This document shows positions 14,499 through 22,652 of a stretch of 42,864 bases of DNA, piece by piece; the stretch's first letter is position 1, and each line of letters starts with the position of its first letter. The notes under the pieces are model-generated. The model saw nothing but the letters and a program-made list of their open reading frames with translations, was not told the DNA's origin and searched no databases. This DNA comes from Rhodospirillales bacterium CG15_BIG_FIL_POST_REV_8_21_14_020_66_15. GTDB lineage: Bacteria; Pseudomonadota; Alphaproteobacteria; Rhodospirillales; Casp-alpha2. The position numbers were made by a program, and so were the translations under genes. The DNA is taken from contig PFFW01000123.1 in NCBI GenBank assembly GCA_002781745.1, positions 1 to 42,864 on the forward strand, written 5' to 3'.

Positions 14499-15296
14499 TC
14501 AGGAGCCGTCCCGGTCCCTCTGCGGGCCCCGGCGCAGCGCCTTGATGACGCCGTGGAGCGAGCGCACCTCCTGCTCGGTCAGGCGCGCGCGGCCGAACAG
14601 GTTGCGCAGGTTGCGGACCATCACGGGGGCCCGTTCGGGCGGGTGGAGATAGCCGCAGGCCTCCAGCTCCCGCTCCAGATGTTCGAAGAAATAGACGAGT
14701 TCCCCGTGCTCGGCGGGGCGCGTGACCTTGGGCATGGTCAGCTCCTCGTCGGCCACGTCGATCCCCGCAATGCGCCATTCGTAACCCGCGAGGAACACCG
14801 CCTGCGCCAGGTTGAGGGACGAGAACCCGGGGTTCAGCGGCGCGTTCAGGATGGCGTCGGCCAGCGCCACGTCCTCGTTGCTGAGGCCCTTCGATTCCTT
14901 GCCGAACAGGATGCCCGTGCGGGCGCCCGACCGGGCGTAAATCTCGCGGATCTCCTGGGCCGCGCGGCGCGGGCTCAGGACGCGCTTGGTCATGTCGCGA
15001 TTGCGCGCCGTGGTCGCGATGACGAGGTTTAGGTCGGCCACGGCCTCGGCCGTGGAGGCGTAGACCCTGGCCCCGTCGATCACCACGTCTGCGCCCGAGG
15101 CGGCGGCCCGCGCCGGCTCGCTGGGCCAACCGTCGCGCGGGTCGACCAGGCGCAGCTCCGTGAGGCCGCAGTTCAGCATGGCGCGCGCCGCCATGCCGAT
15201 GTTCTGGCCCAGCTGCGGCTCCACCAGGACAACCACCGGCGCGCTCGAGGCGTCGATGTCGTCGTTCAGTCCCCGTGTCGAATCCGTGCCGGCCAT
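14499..15296 (-). CDS. trmJ: tRNA (cytidine/uridine-2'-O-)-methyltransferase TrmJ
   Basis: A 265-residue SPOUT-class RNA methyltransferase expected to methylate the ribose of nucleotide 32 in the tRNA anticodon loop. The N-terminus shows VVVLVEPQLGQNIGMAARAMLNCGLTELRLVDP with the conserved N-x-G-x-x-A-R-A motif 1; motif 2 is TGILFGKESKGLSNEDV, and motif 3 is LNPGFSSLNLAQAVFLAGYE, forming the knotted SAM site. The C-terminal extension (YFFEHLERELEACGYL...NLFGRARLTEQEVRSLHGVIKAL) is characteristic of TrmJ rather than other SpoU proteins. It lies 9 bp after cimA on the same strand, so is probably cotranscribed, and is convergent with the broken PAS gene, 7 bp apart. Confidence 0.93.
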   Translation of the reverse strand: MAGTDSTRGLNDDIDASSAPVVVLVEPQLGQNIGMAARAMLNCGLTELRLVDPRDGWPSEPARAAASGADVVIDGARVYASTAEAVADLNLVIATTARNRDMTKRVLSPRRAAQEIREIYARSGARTGILFGKESKGLSNEDVALADAILNAPLNPGFSSLNLAQAVFLAGYEWRIAGIDVADEELTMPKVTRPAEHGELVYFFEHLERELEACGYLHPPERAPVMVRNLRNLFGRARLTEQEVRSLHGVIKALRRGPQRDRDGS

Positions 15297-15305
15297 GATC
15301 CGTCG

Positions 15306-16907
15306 TCAACCGGCCTTGGGCGCGACCCCGTCGCGGTAAAGCTTGTAGACCAGGGCATCGCGCAGCGCGTTGTAGGAGGCGTCGATGATGTTGGTGGAGA
15401 CGCCCACGGTCGACCAGTTGTCGTGGCCCTGGGCGGCGCTTTCGATCATCACCCGGGTCACCGCGCGGGTGCCGTCGCCGGGCGTCAGGATGCGCACCTT
15501 GTAGTCGACCAGTTTCAGGTCCTCCAGATTGGGATAGGCCGGGATCAGCACCTTGCGCATGGCGGCGTCGAGCGCGTTCACGGGGCCGTTGCCCTCGGCC
15601 ACGGTCATGAAGGGCTCGCCGGCGACGGAAAGCTTCACCGTGGCTTCCGAAATGGTCACCAGGTCGCCGCGGGCGTTCCAGCGCCGTTCGTCCAGCACGC
15701 GGAAGCTGGACAGGCGGAAGTATTCCGGCACGCCGCCCAGCGCGTCGCGGGCCAGCAGTTCGAAGCTCGCCTCGGCCCCGTCGTAGGCATAGCCGTCGAA
15801 CTCGCGCTCCTTCACCAGGTCGACCAGGCGCGCGACCTTGGGGTCTTTGGGCTCGATGTCGATGCCGATTTCGCGGAACCGGGCCAGGATGTTGGACCGC
15901 CCCGCCTGGTCCGAGACGACGATGTGGCGCCGGTTGCCGACCAGCGCCGGATCGATGTGCTCGTAGGTGCGGGGGTCCTTCTCGACCGCCGAGACGTGCA
16001 GCCCGCCCTTGTGGGCGAAGGCGCTTTCGCCCACGTAGGGGGCGTGACGGTTGTGCGGGCGGTTCAGGTGCTCGTCCAGGAACCGGGACACGTGGCTGAG
16101 GCGCGAAAGGCCGTCCGCGTTCAGGCCCGTCTCGAAGCCCATTTTCAGCATCAGCGACGGGATGACGGCGATCAGGTCGGCGTTGCCGCAGCGCTCGCCC
16201 AGCCCGTTCAGGGTCCCCTGCACCTGTCGCGCGCCGGCGCGCACGGCGGCCAGCGAGTTGGCGACCGCGTTGCCCGTGTCGTTATGGGCGTGGATGCCGA
16301 TGTGCGATCCGGGGATGTGCTTCGTCACCTCCTGGACGATGTCGAAGATTTCATGCGGCAGGGTGCCGCCGTTGGTGTCGCACAGCACCATCCAGCGCGC
16401 GCCCGCGTCTTTGGCCGCCTTCAGGCAGGCCAGCGCGAAGTCCTGGTCCGACTTGAATCCGTCGAAGAAATGCTCGGCGTCGAACATGGCCTCGTCCTTG
16501 CGGGCGGCGGCCAATTGGACACTGTCCCGGATCATGGCGATGTTCTCCTCCCGGGAGATGCCGAGCGCCACGTCGACGTGGAAGTCCCAGGCCTTGCCCA
16601 CCATGCACATGGCGGGCGCCTTGCTGGACAGAAGCGGGGCGAGGCCGGGGTCGTTCTCGGCGCTGCGCCCGGGCCGCCGGGTCATGCCGAAGGCCGTCAG
16701 CTTGGCCCTTTTGAGCGCCGGCGGGTTGGCGAAGAAGGCGTCGTCGGTCGGATTGGCGCCGGGCCAGCCGCCCTCGATGTAGTCGATGCCCAGCCTGTCC
16801 AGTTCGCGGGCGATGGCCGCCTTGTCCACGGCGTTGAAATCGACGCCCTGGGTCTGGGCGCCGTCGCGCAGCGTGGTGTCGAACAGATAGACGCGGTTGT
16901 CCGTCAT
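15306..16907 (-). CDS. cimA: (R)-citramalate synthase
   Basis: A 533-residue enzyme condensing pyruvate and acetyl-CoA to (R)-citramalate, the first step of the threonine-independent route to 2-oxobutyrate and isoleucine. The HMGL-like TIM barrel carries LFDTTLRDGAQTQGVDF (Arg and Asp of the active site), IHAHNDTGNAVANS (metal-binding HxH) and NGLGERCGNADL. The C-terminal LeuA-type allosteric dimer domain, where isoleucine feedback usually acts, is seen from about residue 400 (YFRLSSFRVLDERR, GNGPVNALDAAMRKVL, DYKVRILTPGDGTRAVTRVMIES). Length matches the long CimA type (~530 residues) rather than 2-isopropylmalate synthase. It heads a two-gene unit with trmJ. Confidence 0.93.
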   Translation of the reverse strand: MTDNRVYLFDTTLRDGAQTQGVDFNAVDKAAIARELDRLGIDYIEGGWPGANPTDDAFFANPPALKRAKLTAFGMTRRPGRSAENDPGLAPLLSSKAPAMCMVGKAWDFHVDVALGISREENIAMIRDSVQLAAARKDEAMFDAEHFFDGFKSDQDFALACLKAAKDAGARWMVLCDTNGGTLPHEIFDIVQEVTKHIPGSHIGIHAHNDTGNAVANSLAAVRAGARQVQGTLNGLGERCGNADLIAVIPSLMLKMGFETGLNADGLSRLSHVSRFLDEHLNRPHNRHAPYVGESAFAHKGGLHVSAVEKDPRTYEHIDPALVGNRRHIVVSDQAGRSNILARFREIGIDIEPKDPKVARLVDLVKEREFDGYAYDGAEASFELLARDALGGVPEYFRLSSFRVLDERRWNARGDLVTISEATVKLSVAGEPFMTVAEGNGPVNALDAAMRKVLIPAYPNLEDLKLVDYKVRILTPGDGTRAVTRVMIESAAQGHDNWSTVGVSTNIIDASYNALRDALVYKLYRDGVAPKAG

Positions 16908-17175
16908 GAGGCGGTTGTCCCGGAACGTTCAGGCGGCGGCCCCGTGCCCGCCGCAAGGTGGCGGGAGAATGCCGAATGCGGCGGCATTTCTCAAGGATTC
17001 CCGCCACGACGTCCCTTGCGCCCGCTTCGGCGGCCCGGTAAAGGCCGATTGGAAATTGCTGATGACAATATTATGCTGGTGCCAACAATTGCGTTCATAA
17101 GAGCCGGTTCAGGGATCGAGGGCCCGGAGACGGCCAAGCCGTCGACGTGGGGAAGGCGGCAGAAAGGGGAACATC

Positions 17176-17703
17176 GTGGCTTCACCATCCACGACAGCGA
17201 CAAGCAGACACATGGCGTCGGATCCATCGCCGGAGTATCTGGACATCAAGGCGCGCGCCACGGCGTCGAACCTTGACCCGGAGACCCTGCTGGCGACGGA
17301 TTATCTCAACCATTTCAACGAAATCGTCATGCTTCTGGAAATGGTGCCCGACATGCCGGAAATCATGGAAGAAGTGAAGGCCTGGCAGCCCAAGGGCTAT
17401 GTCGATCACTTTCGCGATTCCACCATCGCCGACCGCGAACTGGCCATCGAAGCCTACGACCACGTGCTGCCGGTATATCGCGAACCCTTCGAGCAGACCG
17501 TGGACCAGTTGAACAACCTGATCGCCTCCTGTGTCGAGCGCCTGGAGCATTACATCGCCGCCGGTAACGAAGGCATGCTGCGCGAGCAGGCGAGCGTCAT
17601 GTCGCGCATGATCCAGCGCCTGCTGGACACGGCGTCCGGCATCATCCACGGCGCCACCAAGACCATGGAGCAGCAGGAAATCGACGTCATCATCGCCACC
17701 TGA
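17176..17703 (+). CDS. Unknown helical protein
   Basis: A 175-residue acidic, mostly helical protein that I do not recognise. No signal peptide, membrane span or Cys motif is present. Regions LNHFNEIVMLLEMVPDMPEIMEEVKAW and EQTVDQLNNLIASCVERLEHYIAAGNE look like long amphipathic helices. The GTG at 17176 follows GGGGA by six bases; an ATG at 17212 is in frame but lacks a ribosome site. The 268-bp gap upstream, divergent from cimA, contains an AT-rich patch at about 17045-17100 that probably holds its promoter. It is convergent with the GGDEF-EAL gene. The coding call is good; the role is open. Confidence 0.75.
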   Translation: MASPSTTATSRHMASDPSPEYLDIKARATASNLDPETLLATDYLNHFNEIVMLLEMVPDMPEIMEEVKAWQPKGYVDHFRDSTIADRELAIEAYDHVLPVYREPFEQTVDQLNNLIASCVERLEHYIAAGNEGMLREQASVMSRMIQRLLDTASGIIHGATKTMEQQEIDVIIAT

Positions 17704-17747
17704 GCGGCGATCTCCGCGTCAGTTCCCGGCGTCGGAAAACGGGATGG

Positions 17748-20135
17748 TCACTCGCCGGCGGCGGGCGGCGCCTTTACGAAAGCGCCGCTGCCCGCGCGCA
17801 CCAGGTCCATGAACCGCTCGTTGCCGACCGGCGGGCTGAACAGGTAGCCCTGGCCGACCTGACAGCCCAGCGCATGCAGAAAGCCGACTTGGTTTTCCGT
17901 CTCGATGCCCTCGGCGATGATGTTCAGGTTCAGGTTCTGCGCCATGGAGATGATCGCCCGCGCCACGGCCGACGCGTCGCGGTCGTCCGGCAGGCCCGTG
18001 ACGAACGAGCGGTCGACCTTCAGGTTGTCGAGCGGGAAGCGCGTCAGGTAGCTGAGCGACGAATAGCCCGTTCCGAAGTCGTCCATGGACACGTTGACGC
18101 CCATGCCCTTGATGACCTTGAGGATGCGGATGGTCTCCTCCGCGTTGGATACCAACATGCTTTCCGTCAGTTCCACGTCGAGCAGACGCGCGTCGAGCCC
18201 GCAGTCGTCGAGGATGTCCTTGATCTCACCCGCGAGGTCGCCATGCAGGAACTGCATGGCCGACAGGTTGACGGCGATCTGGCAGTCGGTCAGTCCTTCA
18301 TTGCGCCAGTCCGCCGCCGTGCGGCAGGCCTCGCGCAGGACCCAGCCGCCGATCGGCACGATCAGGCCCGTCTCCTCGGCGACGGGAATGAACTCAACCG
18401 GCGACACCTTGCCCAGGTTGGCGTTTTCCCAGCGCAAAAGCGCCTCCGCCCCCATGATGCGGCGCGTTTCAAGCTCCACCTTGGGCTGGTAGATCAGGCT
18501 GAACTCGTTGTTTTCGAGCGCCCGGCGCAGGCCGCTTTCGACCTCGATGCGGCGGCGCGCGTCCTCGGAAAGCTGTTCGGTGTAGAACTGGAAGTTGGCG
18601 CGCCCCTGCTTCTTGGCGAAATGGGCGGCGGTGTCCACGTTGCGCATCAGCTCGACCAGCGAACCCGCGTTCTTCGGGTACGTGACGACGCCGATGCTGC
18701 ATGAGGTGAAGACCTCGCGGCCGTCGACCTTGAACGGCTGGGACAGGCTTTTCAGGATGTCCCGCGCGATCTTGGCGGAGCGCGCCTCGTCGTCCATGCC
18801 CTCGAGGATGACCATGAACTCGTCACCCGACAGATGCGCCACCGTGTCCTGGCCGCGCACACAGCCGCACACCCGCTGACCGGCAAGCTGTATGATGCGG
18901 TCGCCGATCAGGTGGCCCAGGGCGTCGTTGATGGTCTTGAAGTTGTCGAGGTCGAGGAACAGAACCGCGAAGCCGGCGCCGCAGGAATCGGCCTGCTCTA
19001 TGGCCTCCTCCAGGCGTTCCGTGAACAGGTTTCGGTTGGGCAGGCGGGTCAGCGGATCGCGCGTCGCCAGGTCGCGCAGGCGTTCCTCGGCTTCCTTGCG
19101 TTCGGTGATGTCGCGCAGCGCCCCGATGAACAGGCGCCGCCCGGAAAAGCGCATTTCGCTGACCGCCAGTTCGATGGGAATGAGCGAGCCGTTCTTGCGC
19201 CGCCCCACGACCTCGCGCGAGGCCCCGATGATGTGGCGCACGCCCGTGTTGGTATAGCGCGCCAGATAATGATCGTGGTTGGCGGCGTCTTCCTCGCTCA
19301 TCAGGATCTTGATGTTGGAGCCCACCAGCTCGCCCGGCTTGTAGCCGAAGATATCCTCGGCCGTCGGGTTCAGGGTCTCGATAACGCCGCTTTCGTCGAT
19401 GGTGATGATGCCGTCGGCGACCGTGTCCATGATTTTGCGCAGGTGTTCCTCGCGCGTCGCCTGGGCCTTCAGCGCGCGGTTCCGCTCGGTCACGTCGCGG
19501 GCCATCAGGATGTAGGCAGTGTCGCCGTCGGGTGCGTCGCCGTCCTGTTCGTCATAGGGCAGGGCGGCCAGTTCGACATCCAGGGTCTTGCCGTCCGCCC
19601 GCAGCAGCACCATCGGCGTGCGCAGGCGCTCCTTGGTCAGGTTTTCGATCCCGCCCTGGAAATGGGCCAGGCTGTCCGCATGGACGAAATCCGTGAAGGC
19701 GCGGCCCTTCAGCTCGACCGCCGGCCACACGCCCAGCATGTCGGCGCCCGCGGGATTTATCAGGTCGATCGCACCCCCCCTGCAGATGGCGATCAGGTCG
19801 GGCGCCAGTTCGATGACGTGGCGGAATCCCTTTTCCGTGCGCTTCATGTTTTCGAAGCGCTTGCGATTCAGAAGGTCGTTGATGAAGTCCAGCATGCGCC
19901 GGCCTTCGGTGGAGATCACCTCCACGTATTCGCGGTAATGGGGATTGGTGAGAGGGCCCAGGATTTCCTGGTCCATCATGTCGGCGAAGCCGATGATGGT
20001 GTTCAGCGGCGTGCGCAGATCGTGACTGAGGGTTTCGAGAAGGGTCTCGTTGGCTTCTTCCGTGGCGTCGCCGTTGTCCTGAAGACGTTGGCTCGCATGC
20101 CGGGCGCCCGGCTTGATTTCGTAGATATCCGCCAT
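17748..20135 (-). CDS. HisKA-PAS-PAS-GGDEF-EAL cyclic-di-GMP signalling protein
   Basis: A 795-residue cytoplasmic protein for c-di-GMP turnover. Order: a histidine-kinase dimerisation helix pair at about 28-95 with the H-box SHDLRTPLNTIIGFADMM (His38) but no ATPase domain anywhere; PAS at about 105-220; PAS at about 230-345 (DTVADGIITIDESGVIETLNP); GGDEF at about 355-515 with the active-site variant SGDEF at 436-440; EAL at about 530-780 with EALLRW at 564-569, ELTES, MDDFGTGYSSL, NLKVDRSFV and AEGIET, so phosphodiesterase residues look complete. SGDEF variants can be active cyclases. No transmembrane segment is present. The HisKA part probably serves for dimerisation or as a phospho-acceptor for another kinase. 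Confidence 0.93.
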   Translation of the reverse strand: MADIYEIKPGARHASQRLQDNGDATEEANETLLETLSHDLRTPLNTIIGFADMMDQEILGPLTNPHYREYVEVISTEGRRMLDFINDLLNRKRFENMKRTEKGFRHVIELAPDLIAICRGGAIDLINPAGADMLGVWPAVELKGRAFTDFVHADSLAHFQGGIENLTKERLRTPMVLLRADGKTLDVELAALPYDEQDGDAPDGDTAYILMARDVTERNRALKAQATREEHLRKIMDTVADGIITIDESGVIETLNPTAEDIFGYKPGELVGSNIKILMSEEDAANHDHYLARYTNTGVRHIIGASREVVGRRKNGSLIPIELAVSEMRFSGRRLFIGALRDITERKEAEERLRDLATRDPLTRLPNRNLFTERLEEAIEQADSCGAGFAVLFLDLDNFKTINDALGHLIGDRIIQLAGQRVCGCVRGQDTVAHLSGDEFMVILEGMDDEARSAKIARDILKSLSQPFKVDGREVFTSCSIGVVTYPKNAGSLVELMRNVDTAAHFAKKQGRANFQFYTEQLSEDARRRIEVESGLRRALENNEFSLIYQPKVELETRRIMGAEALLRWENANLGKVSPVEFIPVAEETGLIVPIGGWVLREACRTAADWRNEGLTDCQIAVNLSAMQFLHGDLAGEIKDILDDCGLDARLLDVELTESMLVSNAEETIRILKVIKGMGVNVSMDDFGTGYSSLSYLTRFPLDNLKVDRSFVTGLPDDRDASAVARAIISMAQNLNLNIIAEGIETENQVGFLHALGCQVGQGYLFSPPVGNERFMDLVRAGSGAFVKAPPAAGE

Positions 20136-20337
20136 TGAACCAGCTTGTGTGCGCCCCCATTGCCGCCTTCGGCGGCCGATTTCCGCAGGTTCGGGGCCGC
20201 TTCTCTCACCCAGTGCCGCATTATAGGGTGCGAACGGGCGAAGGCGTCAAGCTAGCCTATCGGTTACATCCGGTGGGACGACCTGGCGGCGGCGGCGGGA
20301 CCTGTCGCCCGCCGGCCCTCCGTGCTAGCCTCCGCCG

Positions 20338-20961
20338 ATGCCGAGCGAGATCATCCTGCTGACCGGCGACGTCGAAGGGCCGCATCTGGCGGCCGCCCTG
20401 GCGGCGCATAATCCTGCCCTTCACGTCAACCACGTGGATGGCGCCGACAGCCTGCGCGACGCCCTCGACCTCAAGGGCGGGTCCGCCGCCAATCCGGGAC
20501 GGCGGCTCGTCGCCTTCTGCACCGGGGTGGTGGTGCCGCCGGAGGTGCTCGCGGCCCTGCCGGGCCCGGCCTACAACTTCCACCCCGGCCCGCCGACCTA
20601 TCCCGGAAGCTGGGCCGCCGGATTCGCCCTCTACGACGGCGCGCGCCGCTTCGGCGCGACCCTGCACGTCATGGAAGACCGGGTGGACGAAGGCGCCATC
20701 GTCGACGTCGCCTGGTTCGACCTGCCCGAGGGCGTGAACCTGCGTTACGACGAGCTGGAGGTCATGGCCTATCAGCGCTGCGTGGCCCTGTTCCAGAAGT
20801 ACGCGCCGCATCTGGCGGCGGAGGACGCGCCGCTGCGCGCCGTTGCGGACGAACGGTGGTCCGGCGTCAAGCGCACCAAGGCCGAGGCGACCGCCATGCG
20901 CGAGCCGCCGCGCGACGCCACGGAGGATGAGATACGAAGGCGGTTCCGGGCGTTTGGCTGA
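20338..20961 (+). CDS. Formyltransferase-family protein
   Basis: A 207-residue protein of the formyltransferase (Fmt/PurN-like) fold. The core signature is YNFHPGPPTYPGSWAAGFALYDGARRFGATLHVMEDRVDEGAIV, matching the HPxxxPxYxG...GxTxHxmxxxxDxGxI pattern, with His and the downstream Asp of the catalytic triad; the usual catalytic Asn is seen as YNFHPG. It lacks the C-terminal tRNA-binding domain of Fmt and is about the length of GARS-type or sugar N-formyltransferase cores. Substrate is unknown. It is divergent from the GGDEF-EAL gene. No obvious operon partner: the next gene is convergent cysS, 269 bp away, with repeats in the gap. Confidence 0.82.
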   Translation: MPSEIILLTGDVEGPHLAAALAAHNPALHVNHVDGADSLRDALDLKGGSAANPGRRLVAFCTGVVVPPEVLAALPGPAYNFHPGPPTYPGSWAAGFALYDGARRFGATLHVMEDRVDEGAIVDVAWFDLPEGVNLRYDELEVMAYQRCVALFQKYAPHLAAEDAPLRAVADERWSGVKRTKAEATAMREPPRDATEDEIRRRFRAFG

Positions 20962-21078
20962 CCTTCCTTCATCACCGCCGCGTAAAAGGCGGGGGCAGCA
21001 ACCCTCTTGGCGATTTCTTCTTTTACCACTGAGACGGTGAGGCCGTGAGGTAGCGGAAGGTTGCCGCCTTCTCCGTGC

Positions 21079-21179
21079 CCTCTGCGTATTCTCTGTGTGC
21101 TCTGTGTCGAATTACTCGGAAAACACACCCGGAGCCTTTCCGAGATCGGCCGATTAATGGGACACAGAGACCGCAGAGG
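21079..21179. repeat. Nested inverted-repeat element
   Basis: Three perfect inverted repeats are nested about the same centre: CCTCTGCG 21079-21086 with CGCAGAGG 21172-21179; CTCTGTGTC 21100-21108 with GACACAGAG 21161-21169; CTCGGAAA 21115-21122 with TTTCCGAG 21137-21144. Together they could form a ~100-nt hairpin. The CTCTGTG/ACACAGAG core resembles a dispersed intergenic sequence known from many proteobacterial genomes. No gene lies in 20962-21230. Confidence 0.72.
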
Positions 21180-21190
21180 AGGAATCCCGG

Positions 21191-21210
21191 ATTCCCGCTT
21201 TCGCGGGAAT
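21191..21210. repeat. REP-type hairpin
   Basis: ATTCCCGC and GCGGGAAT pair perfectly around the loop tttc, followed by gacag. The sequence matches the widespread proteobacterial REP that reads CATTCCCGCGAAAGCGGGAAT on the other strand. It lies 20 bp past the cysS stop and may protect or terminate that transcript. Confidence 0.8.
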
Positions 21211-21230
21211 GACAGGATGAATGTGTATGG

Positions 21231-22652
21231 CTAGCCCCGCCGCCAGGCGGTGCCGCCGGCGCCGTCCTCAAGCACGATGCCCGCCGCCGTCAGCTCGTCG
21301 CGGATCGCGTCGGCGCGGGCGAAGTCCTTGGCCTTGCGGGCGGCCACGCGCTCCGCGATCAGGGCGTCGATCTCGGCGTCGGTGAGCCCCCCGGCCTTTG
21401 CCGGCGGCTGCCACTTGAACCAGGCTTCCGGGTCCTGCTGCAACAGGCCAAGTAGGGCGGCGGATTGGAGAAGTTCGAAGTAATTTAAAATTCGGCCTTC
21501 GTCGTTCCCAGAGTCATGGAACGCATTGTTTGCAATTGCGTGAAGGTCAGCCAGAGCGCTCGGTGTATTCAAATCATCGGCGAGCTTTTCCAAAAAGACA
21601 AAATGAACGTGATCATCATTTGCGGCATCTGTCCAAAATTCTGGAAGGCGCGTCTTGGCTTCTGACTGAATTTGTAAAGCGCGGTAGAAGCGATCGAGTT
21701 CCGCCTTCGCCTCGCGGATGCCGTCCTTGGTGAAGTCGAGCGGCTGACGGTAGTGGGTCTTCAAAAGGGCCAGGCGGATGGCCTCGCCGGGGAACTCCTG
21801 CAACAGGTCGTGCACCGTGTAGAAGTTGCCCAGCGACTTCGACATCTTCTCGCCTTCGGCCATCAGGTAGCCGTTGTGCATCCACACGCTGGCCATGATT
21901 TCCGTGCCGTGGGCGCAGCGGCTCTGCGCGATCTCGTTCTCGTGGTGGGGGAAGATCAGGTCCTGGCCGCCGCCGTGGATGTCGAAGGTCTCGCCCAGCA
22001 GCTTCCTGGACATGGCCGAGCACTCGATGTGCCAGCCGGGCCGCCCGCGGCCCCAGGGGCTGTCCCAGCCGGGCAGGCCCTCGGCCTCGGGCGACGGCTT
22101 CCACAGCACGAAGTCGGCGGGGTCCCGCTTGTAGGGGGCGACCTCGACGCGAGCCCCGGCGATCAGCTCGTCGCGGTCGCGGCGCGACAACTGTCCGTAG
22201 TCGTCCATCGACAGAACGTTGAACAGCACATGGCCCTCGGCCTCGTAGGCATGGCCCTTGGCGATCAGCGTCTCGATCATGGCGATCATCTGCGGAATGT
22301 GGTCGGTCGCGCGTGGTTCGTGGTCCGGCGGCTCCGCACCCAGCGCCGCCATGTCGGCGTGGAACCGGGCCGCCGTCTCCTTCGTGATGTCGGCGATGGA
22401 CCGCCCCGTCTCCTGCGCCCGGGCGTTGATCTTGTCGTCCACGTCCGTGATGTTGCGCACGTAGGTGACCTTCGGATACAGGCGGCGCAGCAGGCGCGCC
22501 AGCACGTCGAACACCACCACCGGCCGGGCGTTGCCGATATGCGCGAAGTCGTAGACCGTGGGACCGCAGACGTAGAGGCGCACGTTTGCGGGGTCCAGGG
22601 GGACGAATTCCTCCTTGGTCCGCGTCAGGGTGTTGTAGAGCCGCAAGGTCAT
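21231..22652 (-). CDS. cysS: Cysteinyl-tRNA synthetase
   Basis: A 473-residue class I synthetase charging tRNA-Cys. The zinc/cysteine-binding Cys29 sits in [15 protein letters not shown], with HIGN as the HIGH equivalent at 38-41; the rest of the zinc site is in [10 protein letters not shown] and HHENEIAQS, and the KMSKS loop is [13 protein letters not shown] at 22652 overlaps the nadE stop as ATGA, so the two are probably translationally coupled. Oddity: bases 21481-21660 are 46 % G+C by direct count (83/180), against 68 % in a nearby 60-bp sample, though the reading frame and protein (anticodon-binding helical region) are intact. This looks like a recombined patch. Confidence 0.96.
   Translation of the reverse strand: MTLRLYNTLTRTKEEFVPLDPANVRLYVCGPTVYDFAHIGNARPVVVFDVLARLLRRLYPKVTYVRNITDVDDKINARAQETGRSIADITKETAARFHADMAALGAEPPDHEPRATDHIPQMIAMIETLIAKGHAYEAEGHVLFNVLSMDDYGQLSRRDRDELIAGARVEVAPYKRDPADFVLWKPSPEAEGLPGWDSPWGRGRPGWHIECSAMSRKLLGETFDIHGGGQDLIFPHHENEIAQSRCAHGTEIMASVWMHNGYLMAEGEKMSKSLGNFYTVHDLLQEFPGEAIRLALLKTHYRQPLDFTKDGIREAKAELDRFYRALQIQSEAKTRLPEFWTDAANDDHVHFVFLEKLADDLNTPSALADLHAIANNAFHDSGNDEGRILNYFELLQSAALLGLLQQDPEAWFKWQPPAKAGGLTDAEIDALIAERVAARKAKDFARADAIRDELTAAGIVLEDGAGGTAWRRG

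Noticed and set aside
15423-17276. A 617-codon plus-strand frame over cimA
   Set aside because: It mirrors a well-recognised citramalate synthase and has Val/Gly/His-rich shadow composition.
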